DNA of 33,996 bases, from contig DALYJJ010000062.1 in the NCBI GenBank assembly GCA_031969915.1, positions 1-33,996 on the forward strand, written 5' to 3'. Source of the stretch: DALYJJ01 sp031969915 (GTDB lineage Bacteria; Acidobacteriota; Terriglobia; Bryobacterales; Bryobacteraceae). Positions within the stretch are counted from its first letter, which is position 1. Every line of letters begins with the position of its first letter. The notes beneath the pieces were generated by a model. That model saw only the letters and a list, made by a program, of their open reading frames with translations, did not search any database and was not told where the DNA came from. Positions 15,754 through 23,833 of the stretch are shown here, in pieces. The position numbers and the translations under genes are program-made.

Positions 15754-17182
15754 GATCCCGCGCCGGAGTGCTGCTGCTGCTCTTGGCTCCGGCGCTGGCC
15801 GCCCAACCGCGCACCGGATTGCGCGACATGAGCGGCCTGTTCGAGGGACTGGTGGAGCGCGTGGACCCCGCCGTGGTGCAGGTGGTCACTCGCGGCTTCG
15901 CCCCGGCGGGCGAAGACGGCCCCATCGTCCAAGCCCGCCGCGGCAACGGCTCCGGCGTGCTCGTCGATCCTTCCGGCTACATCGTCACCAACGCTCACGT
16001 GGTCGGCGTCGCTCGCCGTGTGCAGGTCCTGCTGCCGCAGCCGGCTGCCCCGGACGCACCCAAACACTCCATTCTGAAGCCGGTGGGCAAGCTGGTGAAC
16101 GCCGAAGTCGTCGGGCAGGACCGCCAAACCGACATCGCGGTGCTCAAAGTGGATGCGGGCCGCCTGACCGCACTGCCCTTTGGCGATTCCGAGGCCATCC
16201 GTCAGGGCCAGGTGGTGTTCGCCTTCGGTAGTCCCTTCGGCCTTGAGAATTCGGTTTCGCTCGGCGTCGTCTCCAGCGTCGCGCGCCAGGTCCGCGCCGA
16301 AGATCCCATGATCTACGTGCAGACCGACGCCGCCATCAATCCCGGCAACAGCGGCGGACCGCTGGTGGATTCCGAGGGCCGCATCGTGGGAATCAACACC
16401 TTCATCGTTTCCCAGAGCGGCGCCAATTCCGGCATCGGCTTCGCGGCCCCCAGCAACATCGTCCGCAACGTGTACGAGCAGATCCGCAAGTACGGCCGTG
16501 TGCGCCGCGGCCAGATCGGGGTCATCGCGCAGACCATCACGCCGGGACTCGCCCAGGCGCTCGAGCTGCCCCGCGACTGGGGCGTGATCCTCGCCGACGT
16601 CACCCAGGGGAGTCCGGCCGCCGCGGCCGGCCTGGAGGTGAGGGACATCGTGCTCACCTTCAATGGCAAGCCCATGGAGAATGCGCGCCAGCTTGGTGTG
16701 AACATCTACGGCGCAGCGGGCGAGACGGTGACGCTTGAGATCCTCCGCAACGGGCAGAAGGTCGAAAAGCGGGTCGCTGTGCTGGAACGGCCGCGAGACC
16801 CGGACCGGATCCTCGCCCTGGTCAGCGGCGACCGGAACCTGGTCTCGAAGCTGGGCATCCTCGCGGTAGACGTTGACGAGAAGGTGACGCCGCTTCTGCC
16901 GCCGCTGCGCCGCCTCTCGGGGGTCGTGGTGGCGGGCGTCGTCGCCGACTTCTCCTCGCAGGAAGACCACTTCGAAGCCGGAGACGTCATCTACGAGGTC
17001 AACAACCAGCGTGTCGCTTCCACCGCCGCCCTGCGCGAGTTTGTCGATCGGCTCGGCCACGGCGGAAAACCTGATCGGTTGGAACCCCGCCGGCGCNNNN
17101 NNNNNNCGGCCACGGCGTCCCGGTCGCGGTGCTGGTGGAGCGCCGGGGGCAGTTGCAGTTTCTGCTGCTGGAGATCGAGTAG
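15750..17182 (+). CDS. HtrA/DegP-type serine protease with two PDZ domains (interrupted by assembly gap)
   Basis: Periplasmic quality-control protease. The signal peptide is MRSRAGVLLLLLAPALAA. The trypsin-like domain has the triad His83 (TNAHVV), Asp128 (TDIAVLKV) and Ser201 (NPGNSGGPL). PDZ1 spans about 270-350 and PDZ2 about 380-450. The ATG at 15750 overlaps the SDR stop codon. The reading frame before the ten Ns (17097-17106) does not continue in frame after them. However, the 10-mer CGGCCACGGC occurs at both 17055-17064 and 17107-17116. Joining at that repeat (removing 52 bases) restores a natural PDZ end, ...DRLGHGVPVAVLVERRG...LLLEIE, with the stop at 17180-17182. The break is therefore most likely an assembly error, not a pseudogene. 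Confidence 0.88.
17097..17106. other. Assembly gap (10 N)
   Basis: Ten undetermined bases inside the 3' part of the protease gene. The 32 bases before the gap (17065-17096) do not fit the protein family and are probably low-quality contig-end sequence. Confidence 0.97.
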
Positions 17183-17230
17183 ACGAGGGCGCCGCCGGGC
17201 GATTGCGGCCTGCATGCCTCCAAAACGAGC

Positions 17231-17260
17231 AAAGCCCCGGATCTGGGAATCCGGGGCTTT
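17231..17260 (+). terminator. Hairpin after the protease gene, possible terminator
   Basis: A perfect 12-bp stem (AAAGCCCCGGAT with its complement, 6-base loop CTGGGA) lies 48 bases after the protease stop codon. The 3' arm ends in TTT. It could terminate transcription, but it is also the first hairpin of a three-hairpin element repeated at 17496-17588. Confidence 0.55.
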
Positions 17261-17325
17261 ATCAGAGGGGCAAGCGGGTGGCTGGGTCCACCCGCTGAGG
17301 GATGTATAAGTCTGAGTCGACTTAT
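17231..17325 (+). ncRNA. Three-hairpin structured element, copy A
   Basis: Three consecutive hairpins: H1 12 bp (17231-17242/17249-17260), H2 AGCGGGTGG-CTGGGT-CCACCCGCT (17273-17281/17288-17296) and H3 ATAAGTC-TGAGTC-GACTTAT (17306-17312/17319-17325). They are separated by conserved linkers (CAGAGGGGC and GGGATG[T/C]). The whole arrangement recurs at 17496-17588 with paired changes that keep the stems. The 500-base stretch 17183-17685 has no credible gene. It could be a small RNA, an RNA regulatory element or a structured interspersed repeat. The strand is favoured as plus because a G-U pair in copy B would be an A-C mismatch on the other strand. Confidence 0.5.
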
Positions 17326-17495
17326 GAGTTGCCTCTATAGAAAGCATTTCCGATGCCAAACACTTGTTTCTGGAAATGCAACGGGTTGCGGCCGGCGGGG
17401 CTCTGGGCGGTTGGCGAGGACGCGCAGCGGGTGCGTCTAGGGGCGCACAGGTGGGTGAAATCGGCCGGAGTGGGGAAGAGGGGTCCAAAAAGAGT

Positions 17496-17588
17496 AAAGC
17501 CCCGGGGTCTGGGCTCCCGGGGCTCTCAGAGGGGCTGGCGGGTAGCTGGGTCTACCCGCCGGGGGATGCATAAGTCATTACGACTTAT
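17496..17588 (+). ncRNA. Three-hairpin structured element, copy B
   Basis: Second copy of the element at 17231-17325, starting 265 bases further on. H1 is 17498-17506/17516-17524, H2 is GGCGGGTAG-CTGGGT-CTACCCGCC (17537-17545/17552-17560) and H3 is ATAAGTC-ATTAC-GACTTAT (17570-17576/17582-17588). Relative to copy A, H2 has two compensatory pairs (A-U to G-C at its base, G-C to A-U near the loop) and H1 has one (A-U to G-C). The H2 loop CTGGGT and the linker CAGAGGGGCT are kept. The 170 bases between the copies hold only a modest stem at 17344-17379 and no gene. Confidence 0.5.
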
Positions 17589-17685
17589 TATGTGATCCAA
17601 GTATGGCACAGTTCCGGTGAAAAGGGTATACCTCTCCGAAAATATTTTTCAAAATTGTGGCTGAACGGTATCCGCCCCGGTTTGG

Positions 17686-17970
17686 CTAATGGGCCAAGCC
17701 GACGATCAGGGCGACGAGGTTCCAGGTGACCAGAGCGGCGAAAAAGAGGTTGGCCAGGGTGAGGATCCGTGTGCGGCCGCCGCGCCAGCAGACAATACCC
17801 AATCCCACGGCTGCGATCTTGACCGACGCGAGGCCGATCCACGGCGCTCCCAACACTGCCATCGCCATGCGAACCAACGGGTTACCTTCCTGCACTCCGG
17901 CGAGCAGGAACGCCATCGTGGTCAGGAAGTCCAACACTTGCAGGTATGCATACGCGGCAAGCAGGTTCAT
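17686..17970 (-). CDS. Small membrane protein, DUF5658-like
   Basis: 94-residue hydrophobic protein with about three transmembrane helices (residues 3-25, 38-60 and 68-92). The opening AYLQVLDFLTTMAFLLAGVQEGNPLVRMAM matches the pattern of small DUF5658-type membrane proteins (Leu-Asp-x-x-Thr-Thr in helix one, then Glu-x-Asn-Pro-Leu). Their function is unknown. I use the ATG at 17970; a TTG 24 bases further upstream is also in frame. It follows the cupredoxin-like gene on the same strand after 102 bases and may share the kinase transcript. Confidence 0.7.
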   Translation of the reverse strand: MNLLAAYAYLQVLDFLTTMAFLLAGVQEGNPLVRMAMAVLGAPWIGLASVKIAAVGLGIVCWRGGRTRILTLANLFFAALVTWNLVALIVGLAH

Positions 17971-18072
17971 CGAGCCATTGTGGCCCGGAACCAAGGTCAG
18001 TTGAAAGACCTTCCAGTCCTACCTCCCGAGTCGCCGGGACACGGTACTGCTAGGACTGCGCCTCGATCCGGT

Positions 18073-18426
18073 CTATGCGTCCTCGATCACCATCTGGGGA
18101 TCTTCGATGTAGATCGCGCCGTCCACTGAGAGCGCCACCGTGTATTTGTAGGTCCCGATCTGAGCGTCCTCGCGCACGGCGCTGCCCTGCGGCGAGCGCG
18201 CCGGTCCGCGGAAAGCGATCGATCGCATAGGGGAAATCCCGTCAAACTGAATCGCGAACGGGCCGTCGTCGCACACCCATTCCACAGTCTCGCCCCGCTT
18301 TGCCTTCACCTTGGGGGGCGTGACGATCACGTCTCCGTTCACGAGACGGATGGTGATGATTCTTCCATTGGTCACACGAAGCCTCCGTCGGCGCGATGTC
18401 CACCACCGGCAGATCGCATCCAGCAT
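18073..18426 (-). CDS. Cupredoxin-like protein lacking copper ligands
   Basis: 117-residue protein with a basic N terminus (TSRRRRLR). It is followed by a beta-sandwich-like sequence resembling plastocyanin-like domains: IVTPPKVKAKRGETVEWVCDD, a strand PFAIQFDG and GTYKYTVALSVDGAIYIEDP. The His/Cys/His/Met copper site is absent: only one Cys follows the VEW strand and no His is present in the usual places. A structural or binding role is more likely than electron transfer. No signal peptide is evident from the ATG at 18426. The gene starts 4 bases after the kinase stop codon, so the two are probably cotranslated. This suggests the domain works with the kinase. Confidence 0.65.
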   Translation of the reverse strand: MLDAICRWWTSRRRRLRVTNGRIITIRLVNGDVIVTPPKVKAKRGETVEWVCDDGPFAIQFDGISPMRSIAFRGPARSPQGSAVREDAQIGTYKYTVALSVDGAIYIEDPQMVIEDA

Positions 18427-18430
18427 GATG

Positions 18431-20611
18431 TTACCGTTTGCCGGCGTCGTAGCCCCGTCGCGCCATCAAACGATGATAGGCCGGATCCTGCCGGAATGCC
18501 AGCAATTCCGGGTCGTTTTCGATCTCGTGGAGCGATTCGCCTGCAGCCAGGATCTTCTCAAAAAGGGCCAGCGCGGCGGTCCGGCGCCCGGTCGCCTCGT
18601 TGGCCACCAGCAAGGCGTACTGCAAGTCCACCGTCTTGGCGTCGACGCCCGCGGCGGTCTTCCACGCCTCCTCTTTACGCCCCAGCTTCGCCTGGTAGAG
18701 AGCCAGGCTGGCGCGGGCGGCTGCATCCTCCGAGTGGCTCTGCAACCGTGTCCCGGCTAATTGAGTGGCGCGCAGGTACGCTTCTCTCGCTTTGCCTTCC
18801 AGGCCCGCGGTCCACCGGTAGGCGTCGCCCAGGTTGCCCCAGTACACATAGTTGTTGGCGCCCAACTCCACCGCTTTCTCCATCGCGGCGACCGCATCGC
18901 GGTAGCGGCCCTGAAAGAAGAGAAGCGTTCCGAGGTTGGAGAAGCCTGGGGCGGACGGCGTGATCTCGAGCGAGCGCTGCACGGCGGAGATCGCATCCTC
19001 ATACCGCCCCAGGCGGTGGTTGACGGCGCTCAGGTTCCGCAGTGCCACGGCGTGTGCCGGTTCGATGGCCAAACCCTTCTCGAGCGCCTGGCGGGCGTCC
19101 TCCCAGCGGCCTTGCCGGGCGAACAGCACGCCCATCTGCACGTGACCGACGGCCTGTTTCGGCCCGAGCTGGATGGCGTGGCGAAGCAGTTCTTCGGCCT
19201 CCCTCGGCTGGGCCTGCTGGAGCAGGGTGGCCAGGTAGCAGTGGGCCTCCACGCTTTGCGGATCCAGGTCGAGCGCCCGCCGGAGGGTGCGCTCGGCCTC
19301 CTCCCCCTTGCCATCGGCGTGGAGCGCGCGGCCCAGGCTGATCTGAACGGCGGCCATCTGGGGCGCCAGTTCGGCGGCGCGCCGCGCCTCGTCCAGGGCC
19401 ATCTTCACCCACTGGGGGTCACTCCGTTCCCGGCTCTTCAGCACGTACGCCTCAGCCAGGGTGGCATGGGCGCTGGCGTACTTCTGGTCCGCGGAGAGGG
19501 CGCGCTTCAGAGCGGCGATGGCCTGGTCCAGGTGGCCCGGCTTGTAGTATTCGTGCATCAGCGTGCGGGCCTGCGCGGTGAGTTCATAGGGGCCCGGACC
19601 GAACAGCCGTTCCGTTCCCCAGGCCGGGGCCAGGCGCGAGAGGGCCAACCACCCCAAGAGCACCACCGCCGCCACTACCGCCGCCACGGCCCACGCGCGC
19701 CGCGCCGGCCACCCCTTCCGGTGTCCGGCCGGCAGCGAAGTGAGCGTTTGGGTTGCGGGATCGCTTGTCCCGGAGTCCGTTTCGTGCGCCTGCCGCAGAG
19801 CCGCTGCCAACTCCTCCATACTCTGGAACCGATGCTGCGGCCGCTTCTCCAGCGCACGTTCAATCAGCCGGTCCAGCTCCGGCGGCAAGCCCGGTTTGTG
19901 ACGGGTCACCGGTTCGGGCGTATGGGTGTGGATCTTCTGGAGGACGGAGAGCGCGTTGTCACCCGGGAAAGGGCGCTTTCCGCTCAGCGTTTCGTACAGC
20001 ACTACGCCCAACGAGAAGATGTCGCTGCGGTGATCGACCTCCGCGCCGCTGGCCTGCTCGGGCGACATGTAGCTGACCGTGCCGCTGACGCCCGCATCGA
20101 GCGAAGTCAGTGTGCCCTCGGCGCCCGCGCCCGCCGCGAAGGCCAGCCGCTTGGCCAGGCCGAAGTCCAGGATTTTCACGAGGCCGTCCTCGCGAACCAT
20201 GATGTTGCCCGGCTTCAGGTCGCGATGCACGATCCCCGCGCGGTGCGCCACGCCGAGCGCGTTGGCGATCTGCAGGATCAGGGGAACCGCGCGCCCGGAA
20301 GGAAGCCCCTGCTGGCCGATCAGTTCGCGGAGCGTCCGGCCCTCAATGCACTCCATCACGATGTAATCGAAGTCCTCGCCCTCTTCGATCGCGTAGATGG
20401 TGACGATGTTCGGGTGGTTCAGAGCGGATGCGGCGCGGGCCTCCCGGGCAAACCGCTGCCGGCGGACCGGATCGTCTCGCCACTCGGCGCTCAGGACCTT
20501 GATGGCGACGTCCCTGTCCAGACGCGTGTCGCGCGCCTTCCACACCTCACCCATGCCGCCCGAGCCGAGTCTGCTCACCACCTCGTAGTGCCTCAGACGC
20601 TGGCTGATCAA
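18431..20611 (-). CDS. Membrane Ser/Thr protein kinase with C-terminal TPR repeats
   Basis: 726 residues. The cytoplasmic PknB-type kinase domain (about 9-275) has Gly loop GSGGMGEV (16-23), VAIK (Lys38), Glu57, the catalytic HRDLKPGN (129-136), DFG (149-151) and the SPEQASG activation segment. There is one transmembrane helix (about 306-326), then an extracytoplasmic array of tetratricopeptide repeats (about 365-700; e.g. AEAYVLKSRE, ALDLDPQSVEAHCYLATLL, NLGTLLFFQGRYRDAVAAMEKAVEL). Kinases of this plan are abundant in Acidobacteria and are thought to sense protein partners through the TPRs. The start is a TTG at 20611, supported by GGGGAGGA 5-6 bases upstream, and no in-frame ATG precedes the kinase domain. 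It heads a minus-strand unit with the cupredoxin-like protein. Confidence 0.94.
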   Translation of the reverse strand: MISQRLRHYEVVSRLGSGGMGEVWKARDTRLDRDVAIKVLSAEWRDDPVRRQRFAREARAASALNHPNIVTIYAIEEGEDFDYIVMECIEGRTLRELIGQQGLPSGRAVPLILQIANALGVAHRAGIVHRDLKPGNIMVREDGLVKILDFGLAKRLAFAAGAGAEGTLTSLDAGVSGTVSYMSPEQASGAEVDHRSDIFSLGVVLYETLSGKRPFPGDNALSVLQKIHTHTPEPVTRHKPGLPPELDRLIERALEKRPQHRFQSMEELAAALRQAHETDSGTSDPATQTLTSLPAGHRKGWPARRAWAVAAVVAAVVLLGWLALSRLAPAWGTERLFGPGPYELTAQARTLMHEYYKPGHLDQAIAALKRALSADQKYASAHATLAEAYVLKSRERSDPQWVKMALDEARRAAELAPQMAAVQISLGRALHADGKGEEAERTLRRALDLDPQSVEAHCYLATLLQQAQPREAEELLRHAIQLGPKQAVGHVQMGVLFARQGRWEDARQALEKGLAIEPAHAVALRNLSAVNHRLGRYEDAISAVQRSLEITPSAPGFSNLGTLLFFQGRYRDAVAAMEKAVELGANNYVYWGNLGDAYRWTAGLEGKAREAYLRATQLAGTRLQSHSEDAAARASLALYQAKLGRKEEAWKTAAGVDAKTVDLQYALLVANEATGRRTAALALFEKILAAGESLHEIENDPELLAFRQDPAYHRLMARRGYDAGKR

Positions 20612-20743
20612 GTGGGTCCTCCCCGCCGGTCAGGCCCAGTATAACGGGAGCGCCCTGCCGCTGGAGAGCCCGCACGGTGCGCGCCGCCGTGCCTGGTTCC
20701 AAGCCCTGGAACTGGCTCTGCCGGATATCGGATAATGTCTCAT

Positions 20744-21874
20744 ATGAAGTATTTGTCTGCCTTGTTCGTCCTGGGGACGATGTGGGCCGCTGAGCCGGTG
20801 GTGGTGGAGCAGATTGTCGCGAAGGTGAACGGCGACATCATCACGCGCGGTGAGCTGGACCGGCTGCGCCGCATGTTGGAAGCCGAGTTCAAGCAGCGCG
20901 GCGCCTCGGGCCCGGAACTCGAACAGATCGTCGCCGAACGCTCCAAGCACGCCTTGCGCGAGAAGATCGACACGATGCTCCTGGTCCAGAAGGGCAAGGA
21001 GATGAACATCAACGTCGACCAGGAAGTCACCAAGTACATGGCCGAGATGCAGGTGCGGTTCAAGATCTCGGACCCGGAGAAGTTCCAGGCCTTCGTCAAG
21101 GAACAGACCGGGATGACCTATGAGGACTTCAAGTCGGAAGCGAAGAACGGCATGCTGCAGCAGCGGGTGATCGGCCAGGAGGTCCAGAGCCGGATCAACA
21201 TCCCCAAGGGCGACATCGAGAAGTACTACGCCGAGCACAAGAACGAATTCATGCGCGAGGAGCGGCTCTTCCTGCGGGAGATCCTGGTGTCCACCGAAGG
21301 CAAGGACGCCGCCGGCGTGGCGGCGGCGGAGAAGAAGGCGAAGGACCTCGCGGGGCGCGCCACCAAGGGCGAGAAGTTCCCGGAACTCGCGCGCGACAAT
21401 TCCGATGCGCAGACCGCCGCGCAAGGAGGCGAACTGCCTCCCTTCCCGCGTGGACAACTTCGAAAGGAACTCGAGGATCTGCTCTTTTCGAAAGAGAAGG
21501 GCTTCGTCACCGATCCGATGAAGGTGCCGAACGGGTTTCTGATCTTGAAGGTGGACGAGAAGCACTCGGCCGGCCTTGCCCAAATGGACGAAGTGGAGAA
21601 CGAGATTCGGGGAAAGCTGTTCGGGCCGCTGTACGAACCCAAGGTCCGCGAGTATCTCACCAAGCTGCGGATGGACGCGTTCCTGGAGATTCGCGAAGGC
21701 TGGGAAGATACCGGGGCCGCGCCCGGCAAGAGTACGAAGTGGCAGGACCCGGCGCAGTTGAAGCCGGAGACGGTGACCAAAGAAGAAGTCGCGTCGCGGA
21801 CGCGCCGCAAGCGGCTGCTCTGGCTGGTTCCGATCCCGGGCACGAAAGCGGAGGCGAAGAGCAGCTCGCGCTAG
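20744..21874 (+). CDS. SurA/PpiC-type peptidyl-prolyl isomerase
   Basis: About 377 residues. A signal peptide (MKYLSALFVLGTMWA) leads into a SurA-like N-terminal chaperone domain (VNGDIITRGELDRLRRMLE..., with a long helix), then a parvulin domain (about 170-280, LREILVSTEGKD... FPELARDNSDAQTAAQGGELPPFPRGQL...GFLILKVDEKHSAG) and a short basic C-terminal tail (RTRRKRLLW). It should assist folding of outer-membrane proteins in the periplasm. An in-frame ATG at 20735 would add three residues. A GATAAT box at 20731-20736 would put the transcript start near 20743, which fits a leaderless message beginning at 20744. The YhaM-like gene follows 4 bases downstream. Confidence 0.88.
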   Translation: MKYLSALFVLGTMWAAEPVVVEQIVAKVNGDIITRGELDRLRRMLEAEFKQRGASGPELEQIVAERSKHALREKIDTMLLVQKGKEMNINVDQEVTKYMAEMQVRFKISDPEKFQAFVKEQTGMTYEDFKSEAKNGMLQQRVIGQEVQSRINIPKGDIEKYYAEHKNEFMREERLFLREILVSTEGKDAAGVAAAEKKAKDLAGRATKGEKFPELARDNSDAQTAAQGGELPPFPRGQLRKELEDLLFSKEKGFVTDPMKVPNGFLILKVDEKHSAGLAQMDEVENEIRGKLFGPLYEPKVREYLTKLRMDAFLEIREGWEDTGAAPGKSTKWQDPAQLKPETVTKEEVASRTRRKRLLWLVPIPGTKAEAKSSSR

Positions 21875-21878
21875 TTTC

Positions 21879-22979
21879 ATGAAGAGCCCCTTTGTCAGCG
21901 AGCTGCAGCCGAACCAGGTGATTACCGGAACGTTCCTGGTGGTGGTCAAGGAGATCCGGCAGAAAAAGACGGGTGAGCCATTCCTCTCGCTGGTGCTGGG
22001 CGACAAAACCGGCGATCTCGACGCGAAGATGTGGGACAACGTCACGGACGTGCTGGACACGTTCGAGAGGGACCACTTCATCAAGGTCAAGGGGCTGCTG
22101 CAGATCTACCAGAACAAGCCGCAGTTGACCATCCACAAGCTGATCAAGGTGGCCGAGAGCGAGGTGGACCCGGCCGACTATTTCCCGGCGTCGGCGCGCG
22201 ATCCGAACGAGATGTTCGCGGAACTGCGCCAGGTGATCGGCGGGATGCGGAACGAACATCTGCGAGGGCTGCTGGAGGCGCTCTTCGCCGACGAGGAGAT
22301 CGCGCGCCGCTACAAAGCGGCGCCGGCGGCGAAGTCGATTCATCACGCCTATCTTGGAGGACTTATCGAGCATGTCCTCTCGCTCTGTACCCTGTGCAAG
22401 TTGACCGCGCCGCACTACAAGGACGTTGACCTGGACCTGCTGCTCACCGGAGCGATCCTCCATGACATCGGCAAGATTCACGAGCTGAGCTACGAGCGCA
22501 GTTTCTCCTACAGCAGCGAAGGCCAATTGCTGGGCCACATCGTGATCGGATTGCGGATGGTGGGGGAGAAGATGCGGGACCTCGCGGCGTTCCCGCCGAA
22601 ACTGCGGACGCTGGTCGAGCACATGATCGTCAGCCACCACGGAGAACTCGAGTTCGGTTCGCCCAAGGTGCCGGTCTTTCTGGAGGCACTGCTGTTGCAC
22701 CACCTCGACAATCTCGATTCGAAGATGGAGTGCATGCGGCGGTTGATCGAGAAGGACAAGCTGGTGGATGGGTACTGGACCGGGTACAGCGCCTCGCTGG
22801 AGCGGAGCGCGCTGAAGAAGGCGCGGTACCTGGATGAAGCGCCGTCCGCGCCTGAGCCGAACAACGCCCCGCCGGCCGCTAGAGCGGGCGCCCCCGCCGA
22901 GCCCGTCAAGCCGGCCGGCCCGCCGCAGGCCTCGCTTTTCGGCGAGAAGCTGATGACCGCGCTGAGGCCCAAGGAATAG
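21879..22979 (+). CDS. YhaM-like 3'-5' exoribonuclease (OB fold plus HD domain)
   Basis: 366 residues. The N-terminal OB-fold nucleic-acid-binding domain is at about 12-92 (GTFLVVVKEIRQKKTGEPFLSLVLGDKTGDLDAKMW). An HD-domain phosphohydrolase follows, with His154/155, His165 (GLIEHVLSL), the His-Asp pair in GAILHDIGKIHEL (His195, Asp196), HMIVSHHGELEFGS and HHLDNLDSKM. The order and length match Bacillus YhaM, which trims RNA from the 3' end. The C-terminal 50 residues are Pro/Ala-rich and probably disordered. The start lies 4 bases after the isomerase stop codon and the BlaI-like gene begins 1 base after its stop, so this is a three-gene operon. Confidence 0.9.
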   Translation: MKSPFVSELQPNQVITGTFLVVVKEIRQKKTGEPFLSLVLGDKTGDLDAKMWDNVTDVLDTFERDHFIKVKGLLQIYQNKPQLTIHKLIKVAESEVDPADYFPASARDPNEMFAELRQVIGGMRNEHLRGLLEALFADEEIARRYKAAPAAKSIHHAYLGGLIEHVLSLCTLCKLTAPHYKDVDLDLLLTGAILHDIGKIHELSYERSFSYSSEGQLLGHIVIGLRMVGEKMRDLAAFPPKLRTLVEHMIVSHHGELEFGSPKVPVFLEALLLHHLDNLDSKMECMRRLIEKDKLVDGYWTGYSASLERSALKKARYLDEAPSAPEPNNAPPAARAGAPAEPVKPAGPPQASLFGEKLMTALRPKE

Positions 22980-22980
22980 C

Positions 22981-23364
22981 ATGCGCGCCGTTCGAGAGAT
23001 GCCGCCGCCGCTTGAGCTGGAGTGCCTCAAGGCGCTGTGGTCGATCGGCCAGGGCAACGTGCACGACGTGCGCCGGGTGCTCGCCGGACGGCGGGACTTG
23101 GCCTACACAACGGTCATGACTCTGCTCGACCGCCTGGTGCGTAAGGAGGCCGTGTCCCGCCGCAAGGTGGGGCGGTCGTTCGTCTACGTCCCGGTTCTGG
23201 AACGCGATTTCCTGCGGCGAATGGCCGTGCGGCAATTGGTCGACGCCTTCTTCGAAGGCTCGCAGGAAGAACTGCTGGCCTACCTCCACGGCGGCGAGGA
23301 GCCGGGCGAACCGCCTGTGACCTCACCCAGCGCCGAGCCCCGGCTCGATACCGCCTTGCTTTAG
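22981..23364 (+). CDS. BlaI/MecI/CopY-type transcriptional repressor
   Basis: 127-residue winged-helix regulator of the penicillinase-repressor family. The sequence LELECLKALWSIGQGNVHDVRRVL...LAYTTVMTLLDRLVRKEAVSRRKVGRSFVYVPVL is the standard DNA-binding domain, followed by a helical dimerisation part (DFLRRMAVRQLVDAFF) and a low-complexity tail. In many bacteria it pairs with a BlaR1/MecR1 sensor protease, but none is encoded here. It is the last gene of the isomerase/YhaM operon (1-base spacing). Its stop codon overlaps the stop of the convergent hemerythrin gene by 4 bases. Confidence 0.9.
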   Translation: MRAVREMPPPLELECLKALWSIGQGNVHDVRRVLAGRRDLAYTTVMTLLDRLVRKEAVSRRKVGRSFVYVPVLERDFLRRMAVRQLVDAFFEGSQEELLAYLHGGEEPGEPPVTSPSAEPRLDTALL

Positions 23365-23795
23365 ACCACGCCTCTCCGGCGCGACCACTCTCTCCCCAAC
23401 CACAGGAGTTGCGCTTCGCTGATCGATTCGGCGGCCAGCGGGAACAACACGCGCTCCTCCACCTCGAAGTGATCCAGGACGAGTTCGCACAGCTCGGCGT
23501 ACCGCGCTGCAAACGCCGGCTTCGGGCTCTCCGCCAGCAGCGAGATCCGCTCGCGGATCAACCGGTGCTCGCTGCTCATCGAGGCGAGCGCCGTGGTGAG
23601 CCCGGCGTGCGTGCTCGAGAGTTGATCGAACAACAACTCGTCCTCCAGTGCCGCGTGGGAACAAAGCGAGTGCTCGAGGAGCGTGAGAGGCGGGCGTAGG
23701 CTATTCCCCAACCACGAGTGAATCTCCCGGCCCGTCACCGCCAGCAGGAGACGCAGCAAGGCGTGTTCGCCACGCAGCGCGTCGAAGATGTTCAT
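23361..23795 (-). CDS. Hemerythrin-like (HHE) protein
   Basis: 144-residue four-helix protein with the His/Glu pattern of hemerythrin-like diiron domains: His11 (LRGEHALL), His42/His47 with Glu51/Glu53 (LLEHSLCSHAALEDELLF), His77 (SSEHRLI) and His109 with Glu113/Glu114 (LDHFEVEERVLFPL). Such proteins bind oxygen or NO, or repair Fe-S centres (YtfE/Ric type). It lacks the N-terminal ScdA domain. It is divergent from the Rrf2 regulator that heads the respiratory operon, separated by 152 bases. This makes a role in sensing or relieving oxygen or NO stress for that operon plausible. Confidence 0.85.
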   Translation of the reverse strand: MNIFDALRGEHALLRLLLAVTGREIHSWLGNSLRPPLTLLEHSLCSHAALEDELLFDQLSSTHAGLTTALASMSSEHRLIRERISLLAESPKPAFAARYAELCELVLDHFEVEERVLFPLAAESISEAQLLWLGREWSRRRGVV

Positions 23796-23833
23796 TGTGA
23801 CCGCACCATTCTAATCCAGTCCCGCTGCTACGG

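Noticed and set aside
15684..17060. 458-codon open frame antisense to the protease, and similar long antisense frames at 20630-22090, 21657-23057, 27170-28387, 29879-30967 and 31283-32845
   Set aside because: All lie opposite genes with intact family motifs and show the low-complexity His/Asp/Arg composition expected from reading high-GC codons backwards.
15750..17182. Frameshifted protease pseudogene
   Set aside because: The frame break coincides with the N gap and a flanking 10-bp repeat. Joining at the repeat restores a normal C terminus, so an assembly error is more likely.
17231..17588. CRISPR array or integron attC sites
   Set aside because: There are only two copies, the unit is about 95 bases with three internal hairpins, there are no regular spacers, and no cas or integrase gene is present.
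18073..18426. Copper electron carrier (plastocyanin/azurin)
   Set aside because: The strand pattern is cupredoxin-like, but the His-Cys-His-Met ligands are absent.
18761..20644. 627-codon open frame on the plus strand opposite the kinase gene
   Set aside because: It is an antisense shadow of a GC-rich gene. The translation is Arg/Gly/His/Leu-rich without domain features, while the minus strand encodes a full kinase-TPR protein.
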